A DNA stretch of 64,000 nucleotides from Stentor roeselii (GCA_006503475.1 RSEH01000017.1:62001-126000); one strand, 5' to 3'; positions 8,224 through 17,859 are shown, counted from the first letter of the stretch. Notes: generated by a model from the letters alone, not told the origin. A program made the numbers and translations.

Positions 8224-9711
8224 ATGAAACTAATCCTTTTATCTTTTCTCTTATTTCTCTCTCTGGCAGGTGAAGACTATTACAAAATTTTAGGAATTTC
8301 TCGAAACGCAGATGAAAAAGCCATAAAAAAAGCCTTCAAAAAGCTGACCTTAAAATACCACCCAGACAAAAACCTGGACAACAAAGAAGAAGCTGAAAAG
8401 CAATTCATGAAAATAGCAAACGCCTACGAAGTCCTCTCCGATGCCGAAAAGCGTAAAATATACGACGCTCACGGTGAAGAAGGTTTAAAGCAAAATGCCC
8501 AAAATCATCAACATTCAGGTCACCCTTTTTCAGCTGAAAACATTTTTTCTCAGTTCTTCAGAGGCGGTGGAGGAAAAGGAGGAGGTTTTCATTTTAACTT
8601 TGACATGGGAGGAGGTGGCTTTCAACAAGGATTTCAGCAGAACTTCCATCAACAACAAGAGACTCACGATCCTTTATACGAAAAGTCAGACGTCATCGAG
8701 TTAAACTTGGGAAACTTGAAACTTTTATACAAGCGGAACGAGGTCTGGATGGTAAAGTTCTACAAACTTTCAGATAAGAAGTCAAGAGACTTGAAAGACG
8801 AATGGACCAACCTCGCTAATAAGTTATACGGAATCGTCAAAATCGCCGCTGTCAACTGTGACGATGAGGAAGAACTCTGTGAAGAATACGACGTCAAAGC
8901 CATTCCAACAATTCTTTACTTCCCTGAAAACACTGCACAAAAACATGAGGTCTATAAAGGTGAAAAAAATTATGCAAAAGTCTCAGATTTCGCTGTCTCG
9001 AAAATGCAAAGTTTCGTCAGGTTTGTCAATAACAACAATTTTAATGAATTCTTGGAAAGTGAACCTGAGTCTTGCAAGATTCTTTTATTCACTGAAAAAA
9101 AAACTACTCCTCCTCTGTTGAAAGCTCTTTCGAAGGAGTTTAAAGGGAAGGTTTTGTTTGGAGAGGTCAGGGCCAGTGATTCTGAATTGGTTTCAAGGTT
9201 TTTGGTGAATAAATTTCCTAGTTTGATTGGAATTTCTGATGACGGGGAACAGAGGTTTAATGGGGAATTTAATCGTGATAAGATGGAAAAGTGGGTCAGG
9301 GATTTCATGTATAAAAATTCTGGAAAGAAAGTAGTTGTTAGGGAATTGACTAAAAGTGTTGGACTTTCTGGAAAGTGTGGAATTAATGACTCAGCTCTCT
9401 GCTTTATTTGGTTTATGGAAAAGGATGATAGAATCAGTAAGGATGCACTTGGTAAAGTTGCTAAAAGCTTTGAAAAGGACGCTAGTATCAACTTTTATTG
9501 GCTGGATGTTAACAGGTATAAGAAATATTATGAGAAATTTGAGGGAGATATTGTGGTTTTGAGGGGGAAAAGGAAAAAGTATGTGAAAATTGATTGTGAA
9601 GGGAAAATTGAATGTATTAAGGAAACGGTCACAATGGTTTTATCTGGACTTGGGGATTATAAGAAACTTGAATCGTTACCTGAACTAGTAGAGAGTAAAT
9701 CAGAACTATAA
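8224..9711 (+). CDS. ER DnaJ protein with inactive thioredoxin folds
   Basis: A 495-residue co-chaperone. A signal peptide (residues 1-16) leads directly into a J domain with HPD at 46-48, which would stimulate a lumenal Hsp70. A Gly/Phe/Gln-rich linker follows (about 95-150). Then come what look like three thioredoxin-like folds. The first has [14 protein letters not shown] where the redox CxxC should be, yet keeps the cis-proline region AIPTILYF. The second has FPSLIGI and also no CxxC. So it is not a disulfide enzyme; ERdj5 and DNAJC16 are the closest known layouts. The C-terminus KSEL resembles a KDEL-type retrieval signal. A decayed copy of its 3' end lies about 350 bp downstream. Confidence 0.88.
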   Translation: MKLILLSFLLFLSLAGEDYYKILGISRNADEKAIKKAFKKLTLKYHPDKNLDNKEEAEKQFMKIANAYEVLSDAEKRKIYDAHGEEGLKQNAQNHQHSGHPFSAENIFSQFFRGGGGKGGGFHFNFDMGGGGFQQGFQQNFHQQQETHDPLYEKSDVIELNLGNLKLLYKRNEVWMVKFYKLSDKKSRDLKDEWTNLANKLYGIVKIAAVNCDDEEELCEEYDVKAIPTILYFPENTAQKHEVYKGEKNYAKVSDFAVSKMQSFVRFVNNNNFNEFLESEPESCKILLFTEKKTTPPLLKALSKEFKGKVLFGEVRASDSELVSRFLVNKFPSLIGISDDGEQRFNGEFNRDKMEKWVRDFMYKNSGKKVVVRELTKSVGLSGKCGINDSALCFIWFMEKDDRISKDALGKVAKSFEKDASINFYWLDVNRYKKYYEKFEGDIVVLRGKRKKYVKIDCEGKIECIKETVTMVLSGLGDYKKLESLPELVESKSEL

Positions 9712-10059
9712 TAATTTATGAATAATAGTAAATGAATAAATAGGGAAAATTTTAGTGTTTAAGTTCATTGATTATATATGATTTGATCATCTTGATTATT
9801 AGGTTTTTTAAATTTTAGTGTTCTGAAGCTTTTAATATAAACCACTTGAAATCTCTAATTCAAGTATTGCTTGAATATTTTAAAGATTAACTTATTTACA
9901 TTATGAGATTAAGGGATTTGGTGCACCTCTAATGAATTAATAATTTATTGAGTAATTGCTATTATTGATTAATGAAACTATTATTAAATTGAAGGTAAAT
10001 ACAAGTAAAACTATAAATAACCATTTAATAAATTAAGTATGTGGAATTGGGAGCAATGA
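9712..10059. other. AT-rich spacer downstream of DnaJ gene
   Basis: Very AT-rich DNA with no open frame and no clear repeat. It separates the DnaJ-thioredoxin gene from the relic of its own 3' end. Confidence 0.6.
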
Positions 10060-10490
10060 TGGCTGAAGCATGACCTTTATGTTTTGCATCAACCAGCTAC
10101 CTTGCTCAGTTGAGGTCACTGGAGAAGATGAAACTATTTTAAATGGAATACTTGAATTGGAAGTTGTGGAAAATTGACTAGTGACTTGGTTGAAATCATT
10201 TATGAAAAAAAAGTACTGTTTAAGTAATTAACCAGAAGTAAACAACTTTCTGGAAAATGTGATATTAGTGATGAAGGGCTTTGGTCTGTTTGGGTTATGG
10301 ATAGTATTATTGAATTAGAGTCTTTAGCGGAATTGCTTATATATTTGAAAATAAGATTAGAATTGGATTTTATTGGTTGGATTTTCAACGGTATCAGAGG
10401 TTTGCTTATGGATCCAAGGCGCAAGTTGTGGTTTTAAATGGAAAAACCATTAAGAGCTTTAAGGAAGATTGTGAAGGTTAGAGCTGAAAC
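10060..10490 (+). pseudogene. Decayed copy of DnaJ-thioredoxin 3' end
   Basis: The DNA from about 10235 to 10480 follows 9355-9610 closely. For example, TTTCTGGAAAATGTGATATT matches TTTCTGGAAAGTGTGGAATT, and later TTTTATTGGTTGGATTTTCA matches TTTTATTGGCTGGATGTTAA. Weaker similarity reaches back to about 10060, matching the region around 9220-9330. The copy has several in-frame stops and indels and lacks the J domain, so it cannot make the protein. It is a truncated tandem duplication of a host gene. Confidence 0.75.
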
Positions 10491-10732
10491 TCATAACCTA
10501 AATTCTACAAATTGGCATTTCAGTCATTAACTTCTCATAATATTATCATCAAATATTAACCTCTTTAAACTTCACGAAACCTTCTCATATAAATTATCAA
10601 CCTTTCACCTGAAGTAAAACTTAGCTAGATCAAAAAAGTCATCTCACAACTTCTCTCAGGTGAAGCTATTTCCATATCCTCTAATCACTGCCCTTCTCTT
10701 CAATCTCCTCCAAAAATAACTTTAATAATCAA

Positions 10733-11275
10733 ATGACTTCAAAGCAAAGTCCAAACCCAAGAAAAATCAAGAAAATTTCTTTAAGACTTCCAAAAATCCG
10801 TGGTTTCGCAATAGACAGCATCACAATTTTGCCAGACATCGAAGAGCCTAAGGCCTGTGATCCACCTTCAGAAATATCAGAAGCCTGCCAAACCCCATTG
10901 AAATTTTCGAACGCGTGCACATCAACCTCTGCTAATTTCCTTCCCGATCAGAGCCAGTCGCCCTCTAGTAAAATTATCTGGACTTTCATTTCTAACCTTC
11001 ACCACAAAAACGTAAGTCCGAAAAGCGAGCCGCTCAATTTCTGTGTGAAAGGTTCCAACTTTTCAATGCGGAACCTCTCAAAAGACCTGAAAAACTTGAG
11101 AGAAAAGAAGTCATTGAGAAAAGATCTAAGTATTCAAAATTGTAGTTCTTGTTCTGTGACCAAGTCACTCGTAAGAAACCTAAGCTGCAAGTCAGCAGGT
11201 CCAAAAATCTCAGCAGAAGGCAGCCGAAGGCTAAAGAAAAGAATCTGGAAGATTCGAGGATCCCTTGTAAAATAA
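10733..11275 (+). CDS. Small basic unknown protein
   Basis: A 180-residue open frame with many K, R, S and N residues, little hydrophobic content and ten or so cysteines in the C-terminal two thirds. No domain is recognised. It is probably intrinsically disordered in part, with helical basic patches such as NLREKKSLRKDL. The codon use resembles neighbouring genes and no competing frame on the other strand is convincing, so I take it as real. Its TAA stop at 11273-11275 touches the stop codon of the convergent RpiB gene with no base between. Confidence 0.65.
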   Translation: MTSKQSPNPRKIKKISLRLPKIRGFAIDSITILPDIEEPKACDPPSEISEACQTPLKFSNACTSTSANFLPDQSQSPSSKIIWTFISNLHHKNVSPKSEPLNFCVKGSNFSMRNLSKDLKNLREKKSLRKDLSIQNCSSCSVTKSLVRNLSCKSAGPKISAEGSRRLKKRIWKIRGSLVK

Positions 11276-11278
11276 CTA
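11273..11278. other. Abutting convergent stop codons (TAA|CTA)
   Basis: The plus-strand gene ends with TAA at 11273-11275 and the minus-strand RpiB gene ends with TAG, read from CTA at 11276-11278. Each 3' UTR and poly(A) site must therefore lie inside the neighbour's coding sequence. Confidence 0.85.
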
Positions 11279-11731
11279 AGTTTTAACTAACAAGTTATCC
11301 AAGATTCCCACACGTCTCGCATGGTTGGTGCCATTGCCATCGAATTCCGTGTTGAGAAACAAGTCAACCGCGTCGAGTGCGACTCCAAACCCGACGACTC
11401 TTTCTCCCAAAGCGATGACATTAGCATTATTGTGCTCCCTGCACATCCTGGCAGTATACGCGTCATGAATCAGCGCACAACGAATCCCTGGGTGCTTGTT
11501 GGCAGCGATGGACATGCCGATCCCTGAGCCACAGACGAGGATGCCTCTTTGAAAGTCTCCTCGTGTGATACTTTCACAGACCAGTTTAGCGAAATTCGGG
11601 TAATCGACTGACTCAGGAGAATTTACTCCGAAGTCGTTAAATTCAATGTTTTTTGAACGTAGGTGGTTCAAAATGTGGTTTTTTAAAGTGATTCCTGCAT
11701 GGTCACAAGCGATTGCAATCCGAAGCGACAT
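11276..11731 (-). CDS. rpiB: Ribose-5-phosphate isomerase B
   Basis: A 151-residue RpiB/LacAB family sugar isomerase, interconverting ribose 5-phosphate and ribulose 5-phosphate in the pentose phosphate route. The N-terminal IAIACDHAG block, the catalytic-cysteine loop LVCGSGIGMSIAANK and the following RCALIHDAYTARMCREHNNANVIALGER are all as in bacterial RpiB. I start at the ATG of MSLRIAIACDH; the frame is open three codons further but only from a TTG. RpiB is common in bacteria and protists and absent from animals. The gene is divergent from the cyclic-nucleotide-binding gene (114 bp apart). Confidence 0.95.
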   Translation of the reverse strand: MSLRIAIACDHAGITLKNHILNHLRSKNIEFNDFGVNSPESVDYPNFAKLVCESITRGDFQRGILVCGSGIGMSIAANKHPGIRCALIHDAYTARMCREHNNANVIALGERVVGFGVALDAVDLFLNTEFDGNGTNHARRVGILDNLLVKT

Positions 11732-11845
11732 TAATATCAAGAGAAACTTAATGAATTTAAGAAGTTATCAAAAGAAGCCTTCTCAACAACTGCTAAATGA
11801 TTTAAATAACTTTCTTCATTAATTCTCGAATAATTTCCTTATAAT

Positions 11846-13195
11846 ATGCAAGATCCTCTATTAATTCACAAGGTTATCACCATTTGCAACAAAAAGCCAA
11901 ACGAGCGTCTTCCCAGCGAAATCAGTACTTTAGTAGAATTAACAAAAACCTGTAAAATATTTAAAAGTCTTATCGAGGAAAACGGGAAAGCCTCTCATGT
12001 TCAATGCTGTAAATATCTTCAGTACTATTTCGGTCAACAAGGAGAATACGTTTTTCGTTATGGGGAAAAAGGTTCGAAATTCTACGTGATTATCAGCGGG
12101 CTTGTTGCAGTTGAAATTCCTAAAAAGTCAGCAAGAGGAGACACGATCTTCACTGAAGCCATCACTCTTGCAACGGGAGCTTCTTTTGGAGACTTGGCTC
12201 TTGAAAGCTCGAAGCCGCGAGCGGCGAGTATTAAGTGCAAAGAAGACTCGCATTTTATTTTCCTTGAAAAACAAGATTATGTCTCTCTTATTGCAAAACT
12301 TGTTCAAGATAAAAGAGATGCTTCTGTTAATTTTTTGCAAAGTCTTCCTATGTTTAATACTTGTACTAAAGGAACTCTTACTAAACTCACTTATGCTTTT
12401 AAGGAAAAAAACTTTAATAAGGGGCAGATTGTTTATAATGAAGGCGATAAAGCTGATGATGTTTTTTTGGTTAAAAAAGGTGAGTTTGAATTTTTTAAAA
12501 TTATCAAAAAACAGAGAAAGGAGAAAAATGTGCTGATTTATAAGGAAAAGTTTAAACATTGCAAAATCGCGAATTATGGAATTGGAGAGATTTTTGGAGA
12601 AGAAGATGCTTTTCGAATGCTTCCTAGAGCGAATACTTGCAAGTCAGTTTCAAACAACTCCTTAGTCCTCGTAATCCTAAAAAACGTAAAAAAAACTTAG
12701 GACCTAGTGAAGCTGATCTCTCCTTATCCAGCAGTAGTCGAATTCATCCACTTACGAATTAACGAAAAAACAAGTGAATTTGAAAAACGTGAAAAAATGC
12801 TGACCTACATCGAAAACAATCCAGGAAAAAAAGAAAAAAGCACTGGAAGAAAACCATTACTTTGTATAGACTTGGAAAAAGAGTCAAAATGCATCATCTA
12901 TCATTCGAAAACTACTTCTACGCCGAATCCCAATTCAAAGCCGTCACCAATTAAAGCTGAAAATCAGATACTTCGGAGTTTCCAGCGCCCATCTATTCAA
13001 AAAAGCAAGACATACAGAACACTTGAGAAGTTCAAACTTCCTGAAGTCTTTAAACTGCAAGCGCGAAAGCAATCATTAGGAGTACTTAATTCAGATAGAG
13101 TACTTCCTCATTCATTAAACGAGAATATGTTTAGAGCAACGAATGGTTTATCAATAAAATCTTTTAACACAACACAGACAAGCTCTTTTAATTAA
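11846..13195 (+). CDS. Protein with two cyclic-nucleotide-binding domains
   Basis: Exons 11846-12685 and 12701-13195 give 444 residues. Two tandem cNMP-binding folds occupy about residues 50-160 and 175-290. The first has a canonical phosphate-binding cassette, FGDLALESSKPRAAS (near 112-126), including the Glu-Leu-Ala-like turn with D for E and the sugar-phosphate-binding Arg. The second cassette, FGEEDAFRMLPRANT (near 248-262), is less regular. The C-terminal 150 residues are basic and disordered. No kinase domain, docking helix or kinase-inhibitor sequence is seen, so it is not an ordinary PKA regulatory subunit or PKG. Its role could be a stand-alone cAMP/cGMP sensor, perhaps in cilia; that is inference. 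Confidence 0.88.
12686..12700 (+). other. 15-nt intron in cNMP-binding gene
   Basis: GTAAAAAAAACTTAG, phase 0, inside the end of the second cyclic-nucleotide-binding fold. Splicing joins VLVILKN to DLVKLISPYP and removes an in-frame TAG. A is at position 10. Confidence 0.9.
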
Positions 13196-13268
13196 TCATG
13201 TCTGTTAATCAATCATGTCTGCTATTAATAATATCTTCAAATAAATAATCTCTTAATTAATCATGTCT
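13188..13268. repeat. Three copies of a 16-bp repeat spanning both stops
   Basis: TTAATTAATCATGTCT occurs at 13188-13203 and 13253-13268, with a one-base variant at 13205-13220. The first copy contains the TAA of the cNMP-binding gene and the third contains the TAA of the convergent helical-repeat gene. The spacer between the genes is thus largely made of copies of one short sequence. Confidence 0.85.
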
Positions 13269-15773
13269 ATCAACTCTTAATATATATTTCGCGATTTTCA
13301 CAATAGTCGGTTCATAATTTTCCGGACCGAGTGCAATTTTTTTCATCAAATCAAAAAAGGTAGTGTTCTTCGCAAGTTTCAAATTTTCAGGTGTTTGCAA
13401 AAGGACTTTTAAAAGAGTGAAAATATTTTTCATTAAGTCCTGATTAACATCACTTTGTACCATCTTAACAAGAGGTTCTATGAGTATTTGTCCAAGTAAA
13501 TTTCGTTTAGTTGTAGTCCTTTCCGCAAGAAGCTCCAAGAACCAGCAGACATTAGGAACTTCGTCTTCAAATCGCTCAAGATGATTGATGCTGGCTTGAA
13601 TCAAGTCAGTTTGTCCCGAGTGCGTTTCAATCGAGATGTGATCTTTCGACGTGATGGTGATCAGGGCGAGGTACACGTTGTTGAGAACCTCAGGCGATAG
13701 AAAGTCAAGTTCTATTATATCTCCTTTGATGATTTTACAGAGAGGTTCACGGACCTCATTAGCAATAACTTTTCTTCGTGAAGTCTCAGTTGCCAGGTTG
13801 TTTAAAATAAAGATCGTGTAGCTTAAAAGCTTCTGATCACGAGTAGATAAGCGAGAAATGATTGTTTTTCGCTCTTTGAAGATAGTTTGCTTGTTTTCTC
13901 GGTTGGAATGTGTCAGGTTTATCAGAGATATCGCTGCTTGAGTGGCTAGTTGGTAGTTTTTGTCTTTGAAGATCTTTAAAAAGTAAGGAATCAGCTGTTT
14001 GAAGATGTTTATGTCGCCTGAATCGTCGATGTTCACTGTCACTCTGCAAATCGCTGACTTGAGCTCAATGCTTGAATAGGGATTCTGCAGAAGGTGGATT
14101 AAAAGACTAGGATAAACATTCACGTCACCACTGATGTCCAGTTCTCTTTGAAGATAAGAGGTTTCTATCAGAGCGATCATCACTTTTTCATTGAAAGTCC
14201 AGCGTTTTGAGTCATATCGACGATTTTTACAGTCTTTTAACAAAATGCTTATCGGCTCGTAAAGGTCTTCAGAGTTACTCTGGTTGAAGTTCGGAATAAC
14301 TCCTTGATTTTTATCTTCCGGGGTGTCTTCAAGTTTTCTTATATGCAACAGAAGTTTAATGCATCTTTTCAGGGTGCTAAGTTGTGAAATGTCTCTTAAA
14401 CTTCCATCTTTCGCACACTTGATCACATCTTCTAAAGTAAATCGACTCTGAAACAATCCTCCATCAACAGCATAAGCAAGATACCTACAAACCTTTTCCT
14501 TCCATTTAATAACTCCAGTTTCATTTTTCCCACTATAAACATTTACGAACTTTTCAATGACATGGCAAGGGTCGAGCTCTGCATCTTCTTTTCGAAAATC
14601 ATTTCTTGCTTCAATCTCTGAAATAAGCTTCTGCTGCTCAGTCTGTTTATGGTCGTGACTGATGATCCTAAGAATAGACCGAATGAAAAGATAAGCCAAG
14701 GCCTTGTTTTCCGGTTCCATCTTCAGCTGAACTCTGAAAAAGTCGCAAGTTTCTTCATCCATGATCAAAGCGTTGCATCTACTGATAAGGATTTCTTGGT
14801 ACAACTCACTTGTGATCGCATTAGTGAAAATGGAATCCGCTGGCTCTGAAGACACTTTTAAAGCGTTTTTGCCTCCGTTAGTGATGAATATGAAGTCTTG
14901 GCCAGTGTCGACGAGTGGCGGGATGAACTTGCGTCGAAGGACAATGACCGCGGTGTAGTTCTGGTCTTTTTTAAGCACTACTGACCAGCCCTTCCAACTG
15001 GCCCAGTCAATTAACAGGTTCATTTTCCTTAAATACGGCGCGTTTTTGACGATAGTGAACTTTTCTTCTGTTCCCATAAGTGACTCAGCTATTTGTTCAG
15101 TTTTACTTCTGAGGTCGTCTTTTATGAATTCTAATTGCACCGGGTCTTCAATGATAACTTTTAAAAAATAATTAATTTCATCATCAGATCCTTTGAACTC
15201 TCCAGCAAGTCTTTCTTTTTTCATGAAATCAGGGCAAATATAAGTGTATCCTTTTTGTATTTCTTTACTCGGATTATTCGAAAAGTAACTAAAAATGTTC
15301 TTTTCATTAGCATTCGTTTTTTTCGTTTTGTATTTTCGCATGTCGATAAATTCTTGGTCAACTCGAAGCAGAGCATATTTAGAAACTCGCCACATGTAAT
15401 CAGTTTCCCAGTAACACCTGAGATGTTTCAGCAAATTGTTCTTTTCAGACGAAATCACTGTGATTTTCGCAGGGATACCCGCAGGTCTGTCGTCATTGAT
15501 TTCAATTCGCATCACATCCATCTGGCCTTTGGAATTTGGGTCTTGCTCGACGAGCATGATGATGTGCGCGTAATAAATCTCGCCTTGAACGTCCTTCATC
15601 TGCCGGTCTAGCAAGAACATCGAATGTTCTCCTAAGCAAAAAATGACAGGCTCTTGAAATGGGTTCCCGTCGCTGATGCCCACGTGGGTCACTTGGCAGA
15701 AGTAACGGATTGGGCATTTTAATTTTGACTTTAAAGCTTCTAAAATTGCTTGAGACTGAAGTTTGGATGTCAT
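13257..15773 (-). CDS. Large helical-repeat protein, unknown family
   Basis: An 838-residue protein read from the ATG at 15773 (MTSKLQSQAIL); the frame continues 16 codons upstream but only from TTG. The N-terminal 150 residues alternate strands and turns and could be a PH-like fold. The middle and especially the C-terminal 350 residues consist of helices of the armadillo/HEAT kind, with phrases such as ATQAAISLINLTHSN and SYTIFILNNLATETS that are typical of ARM repeats. No enzyme motif is seen. It is probably an adaptor or scaffold. Its start codon overlaps that of the divergent gene at 15772. Confidence 0.8.
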   Translation of the reverse strand: MTSKLQSQAILEALKSKLKCPIRYFCQVTHVGISDGNPFQEPVIFCLGEHSMFLLDRQMKDVQGEIYYAHIIMLVEQDPNSKGQMDVMRIEINDDRPAGIPAKITVISSEKNNLLKHLRCYWETDYMWRVSKYALLRVDQEFIDMRKYKTKKTNANEKNIFSYFSNNPSKEIQKGYTYICPDFMKKERLAGEFKGSDDEINYFLKVIIEDPVQLEFIKDDLRSKTEQIAESLMGTEEKFTIVKNAPYLRKMNLLIDWASWKGWSVVLKKDQNYTAVIVLRRKFIPPLVDTGQDFIFITNGGKNALKVSSEPADSIFTNAITSELYQEILISRCNALIMDEETCDFFRVQLKMEPENKALAYLFIRSILRIISHDHKQTEQQKLISEIEARNDFRKEDAELDPCHVIEKFVNVYSGKNETGVIKWKEKVCRYLAYAVDGGLFQSRFTLEDVIKCAKDGSLRDISQLSTLKRCIKLLLHIRKLEDTPEDKNQGVIPNFNQSNSEDLYEPISILLKDCKNRRYDSKRWTFNEKVMIALIETSYLQRELDISGDVNVYPSLLIHLLQNPYSSIELKSAICRVTVNIDDSGDINIFKQLIPYFLKIFKDKNYQLATQAAISLINLTHSNRENKQTIFKERKTIISRLSTRDQKLLSYTIFILNNLATETSRRKVIANEVREPLCKIIKGDIIELDFLSPEVLNNVYLALITITSKDHISIETHSGQTDLIQASINHLERFEDEVPNVCWFLELLAERTTTKRNLLGQILIEPLVKMVQSDVNQDLMKNIFTLLKVLLQTPENLKLAKNTTFFDLMKKIALGPENYEPTIVKIAKYILRVDRHD

Positions 15774-15783
15774 GATTATAATG
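15771..15783. promoter_or_regulatory. Overlapping divergent start codons
   Basis: The minus-strand ATG is read from CAT at 15771-15773 and the first plus-strand ATG is 15772-15774, giving CATG. If the plus-strand gene uses its second ATG (15781), the gap is still only 7 bp. Any promoter must lie within coding sequence of one or both genes. Confidence 0.5.
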
Positions 15784-16269
15784 ATATTGTTTGTTGATGC
15801 TGATCTTACTTTACTTGTCAATCTTGCACTTTTGATTGGTGAAGGAACTTGCTTGTTTAAGAAGGATTCAGCTTTGAAGAACTGGGGAAAGGGAAATGAT
15901 GATGCTTTGGATAGGGTTTTGGTTTTGGTTTTTCGTGATTTTGATGAAATTCAAGAGTTTTTAGCGGGATTTCACTTGATTGAGAATAAGCCTAGGACCT
16001 TGTTTGTGGATCTTGGAATTGTTAAAAGGAAAGAAGTTATTTGGGTTGTTGGGCTTCTGGCCAGTCTGCAGCAGGTTTGCCCTGTGAAAGTATTTTGTAT
16101 TGGAAAAGGCTTTGGTAATCATGCTGAAATTTGGAATGGACTGGGAAGGTTTTTTGATCAGGTTTTCATCGCTCATCATTCTAGTCTAGCAGAAATCAAA
16201 TCTGAAAAAGGAGCAGTTTCTATGAATTTGGTTGGGGATTTAATGCAAAATTTAGCGAAAATCGGTTAA
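15772..16269 (+). CDS. Unknown 165-residue protein
   Basis: The frame from ATG 15772 (or ATG 15781) to TAA 16269 encodes a protein with alternating hydrophobic strands and helices: a hydrophobic start (MILFVDADLTLL), then DRVLVLVFRDFDE, then RTLFVDLGIV and EVIWVVGLLASLQQV. The pattern suggests a Rossmann- or RecA-like alpha/beta fold, but no P-loop or metal motif is present, so I do not assign a function. The G/T-rich plus strand and lack of stops over 165 codons support it being real. It converges on the EF-hand-like gene with 123 bp between. Confidence 0.65.
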   Translation: MIIMILFVDADLTLLVNLALLIGEGTCLFKKDSALKNWGKGNDDALDRVLVLVFRDFDEIQEFLAGFHLIENKPRTLFVDLGIVKRKEVIWVVGLLASLQQVCPVKVFCIGKGFGNHAEIWNGLGRFFDQVFIAHHSSLAEIKSEKGAVSMNLVGDLMQNLAKIG

Positions 16270-16392
16270 GATTAAACTAGTACTACTCCCAAAGAACGCC
16301 TTAAAATTTTCCGAATAAAGGAAGGTTGTATCGAATCGCAGGAATTAGTATTAATTATCTGTAAATATGCTAAGTTATCCAAATAAATAATT

Positions 16393-17175
16393 TTACTCCA
16401 ATGAATTCCTTTTTTTAGAATTATTCTGAGCAAGGCCTAGCATCTCCACTTGCATTTTATAATTCTTCTCATTATTTAAGTAATAATCCGCAGTCAAGGC
16501 AGCCCTTTCAATCATACTAAAAATCCTTTTAGTAACACGTCTGAAGCTTTTAACCTCTAAAATCTCTTTAACCTTCCTTTTCATCGTCAATTCTTTAAAC
16601 TCATCTAAAGAAATTTCTTCCCCTTCAAAGTCCTCAAAAATTAAGTTGACCAAATGATTGCAAATCCCATTTTTCATAACTCCAAGTCGATTCTTATATC
16701 TTTCAATTGAATCTTTCACAAATCCGACAGAGTTCTTAGAAGCAAAAGCAGGAATGCAAAAGCAAGAAACATAAAAAATGTCAATAATCATGCTTCTGAC
16801 CTGATCTCTGCTAAGTTTTCTGTTCGTGTCATCATCATAGTTCTCAAACAATAAACTAGCTTTTTCTTTGACTTCAGCCAGACCGAGTAAAATTCCAGTG
16901 GTTGAGAGAAGTCGAGTTTCGTAAGTTTGCGATTCATGATCATAAAAAAGACGGAAAAAATTCTTCACGTTATCTTTTGATTCAATTTTCTTCAGCGAGT
17001 CAAAAAACCTCTCGAATTGAGTTTCAGACATTCTCTTGTTTCGACTGTTTCGATAAGCCAAACGATCCATGTATGCTGATGAGTACTTGAAAATTTCGAG
17101 TTTTTCTTCGAAGTCTTCAAGAATTATCTCGATTTCGCTTTCTTTGCTCATTTCCCTCACGTTGCAGCAGCCCAT
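16393..17175 (-). CDS. EF-hand-like protein with N-terminal acylation signal
   Basis: I choose the internal ATG at 17175 because it gives MGCCNVREMSKE, a strong N-myristoylation start with two cysteines for palmitoylation. The upstream part of the frame has hydrophobic low-complexity codons typical of leader DNA. The 260-residue product is helical. Two segments resemble degenerate EF-hands: YDDDTNRKLSRDQV (near residue 125-140) and FEDFEGEEISLDEF (near 200-215). Both lack some calcium ligands: the first has Q instead of the final E. The layout is like calcineurin B-related membrane-anchored sensors. A role in calcium signalling at the cell membrane is inference. Confidence 0.7.
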   Translation of the reverse strand: MGCCNVREMSKESEIEIILEDFEEKLEIFKYSSAYMDRLAYRNSRNKRMSETQFERFFDSLKKIESKDNVKNFFRLFYDHESQTYETRLLSTTGILLGLAEVKEKASLLFENYDDDTNRKLSRDQVRSMIIDIFYVSCFCIPAFASKNSVGFVKDSIERYKNRLGVMKNGICNHLVNLIFEDFEGEEISLDEFKELTMKRKVKEILEVKSFRRVTKRIFSMIERAALTADYYLNNEKNYKMQVEMLGLAQNNSKKRNSLE

Positions 17176-17440
17176 ATTTGAATAATTATCACAGAAGTTA
17201 AAAATGGTTCCGCATAAAATTATTTCAGTTCTATTGAGGGGAAGTAAATTTCGATTGATTAGGAAATATTTAATAAGTTGGATTTGCATTTTTTTTTATA
17301 GGATATTTAAAGATTTTAGATGCATTGGAAAAAATAAGTGATTGAAGGGTTTTTAAAGGTTTTTCAAAGTGGCTGGAATACGAAACTACTGCGAAAATTT
17401 AAAAATTTAAGCTTGACATAATTTAAAAATTTTATGCATA

Positions 17441-17827
17441 TTAAAATAAGCGTCTTGTGTGTGTTCCTGTGATGTATCTTCCTGTGTTATAAATAAACGC
17501 TTTCTTTTGGTCTCGGAAGATCTTGACTGCATTGGCAATGTAATTTTCATCATAAAACCTGATAGTTTTCCTTTTTCCCTCGAGTCTTCCAATATCATCA
17601 GAAATTTCTCGATCAATTTTATTGATTCTTTCTTTTAAATGCTTTCCAATCACAATCTGACTGTCACAGTCATTTAAAATTCTGCTAATTGTATCATTTG
17701 AAGGCGAGCGAATACTTCTAGAGCCTCTTGCCAGTGTCCTAGATGTAAAAAGACTAGCTTTCGTAGAACTTCGAGTGAAAGACCTTCTTGTATCATTGAA
17801 AGTTTTGTAGCTTCTTTCGAATTGCAT
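17441..17827 (-). CDS. Small basic unknown protein
   Basis: A 128-residue open frame. The first 55 residues are Ser/Thr/Arg-rich and probably disordered (RRSFTRSSTKASLFTSR). The rest is more folded in character, with a helix around KHLKERINKIDREISDDIGR and an aromatic C-terminus. No family is recognised. Its ATG lies 32 bp from the ATG of the divergent PARP gene, so the two may share a very short promoter. Confidence 0.65.
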   Translation of the reverse strand: MQFERSYKTFNDTRRSFTRSSTKASLFTSRTLARGSRSIRSPSNDTISRILNDCDSQIVIGKHLKERINKIDREISDDIGRLEGKRKTIRFYDENYIANAVKIFRDQKKAFIYNTGRYITGTHTRRLF

Positions 17828-17859
17828 AATCGTTAGGTTTTTACAATACCCTTAATAAA

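Noticed and set aside
17176-17289. N-terminal extension of the EF-hand-like protein
   Set aside because: The extra residues are hydrophobic low-complexity sequence, while the internal MGCC start gives a textbook acylation signal.
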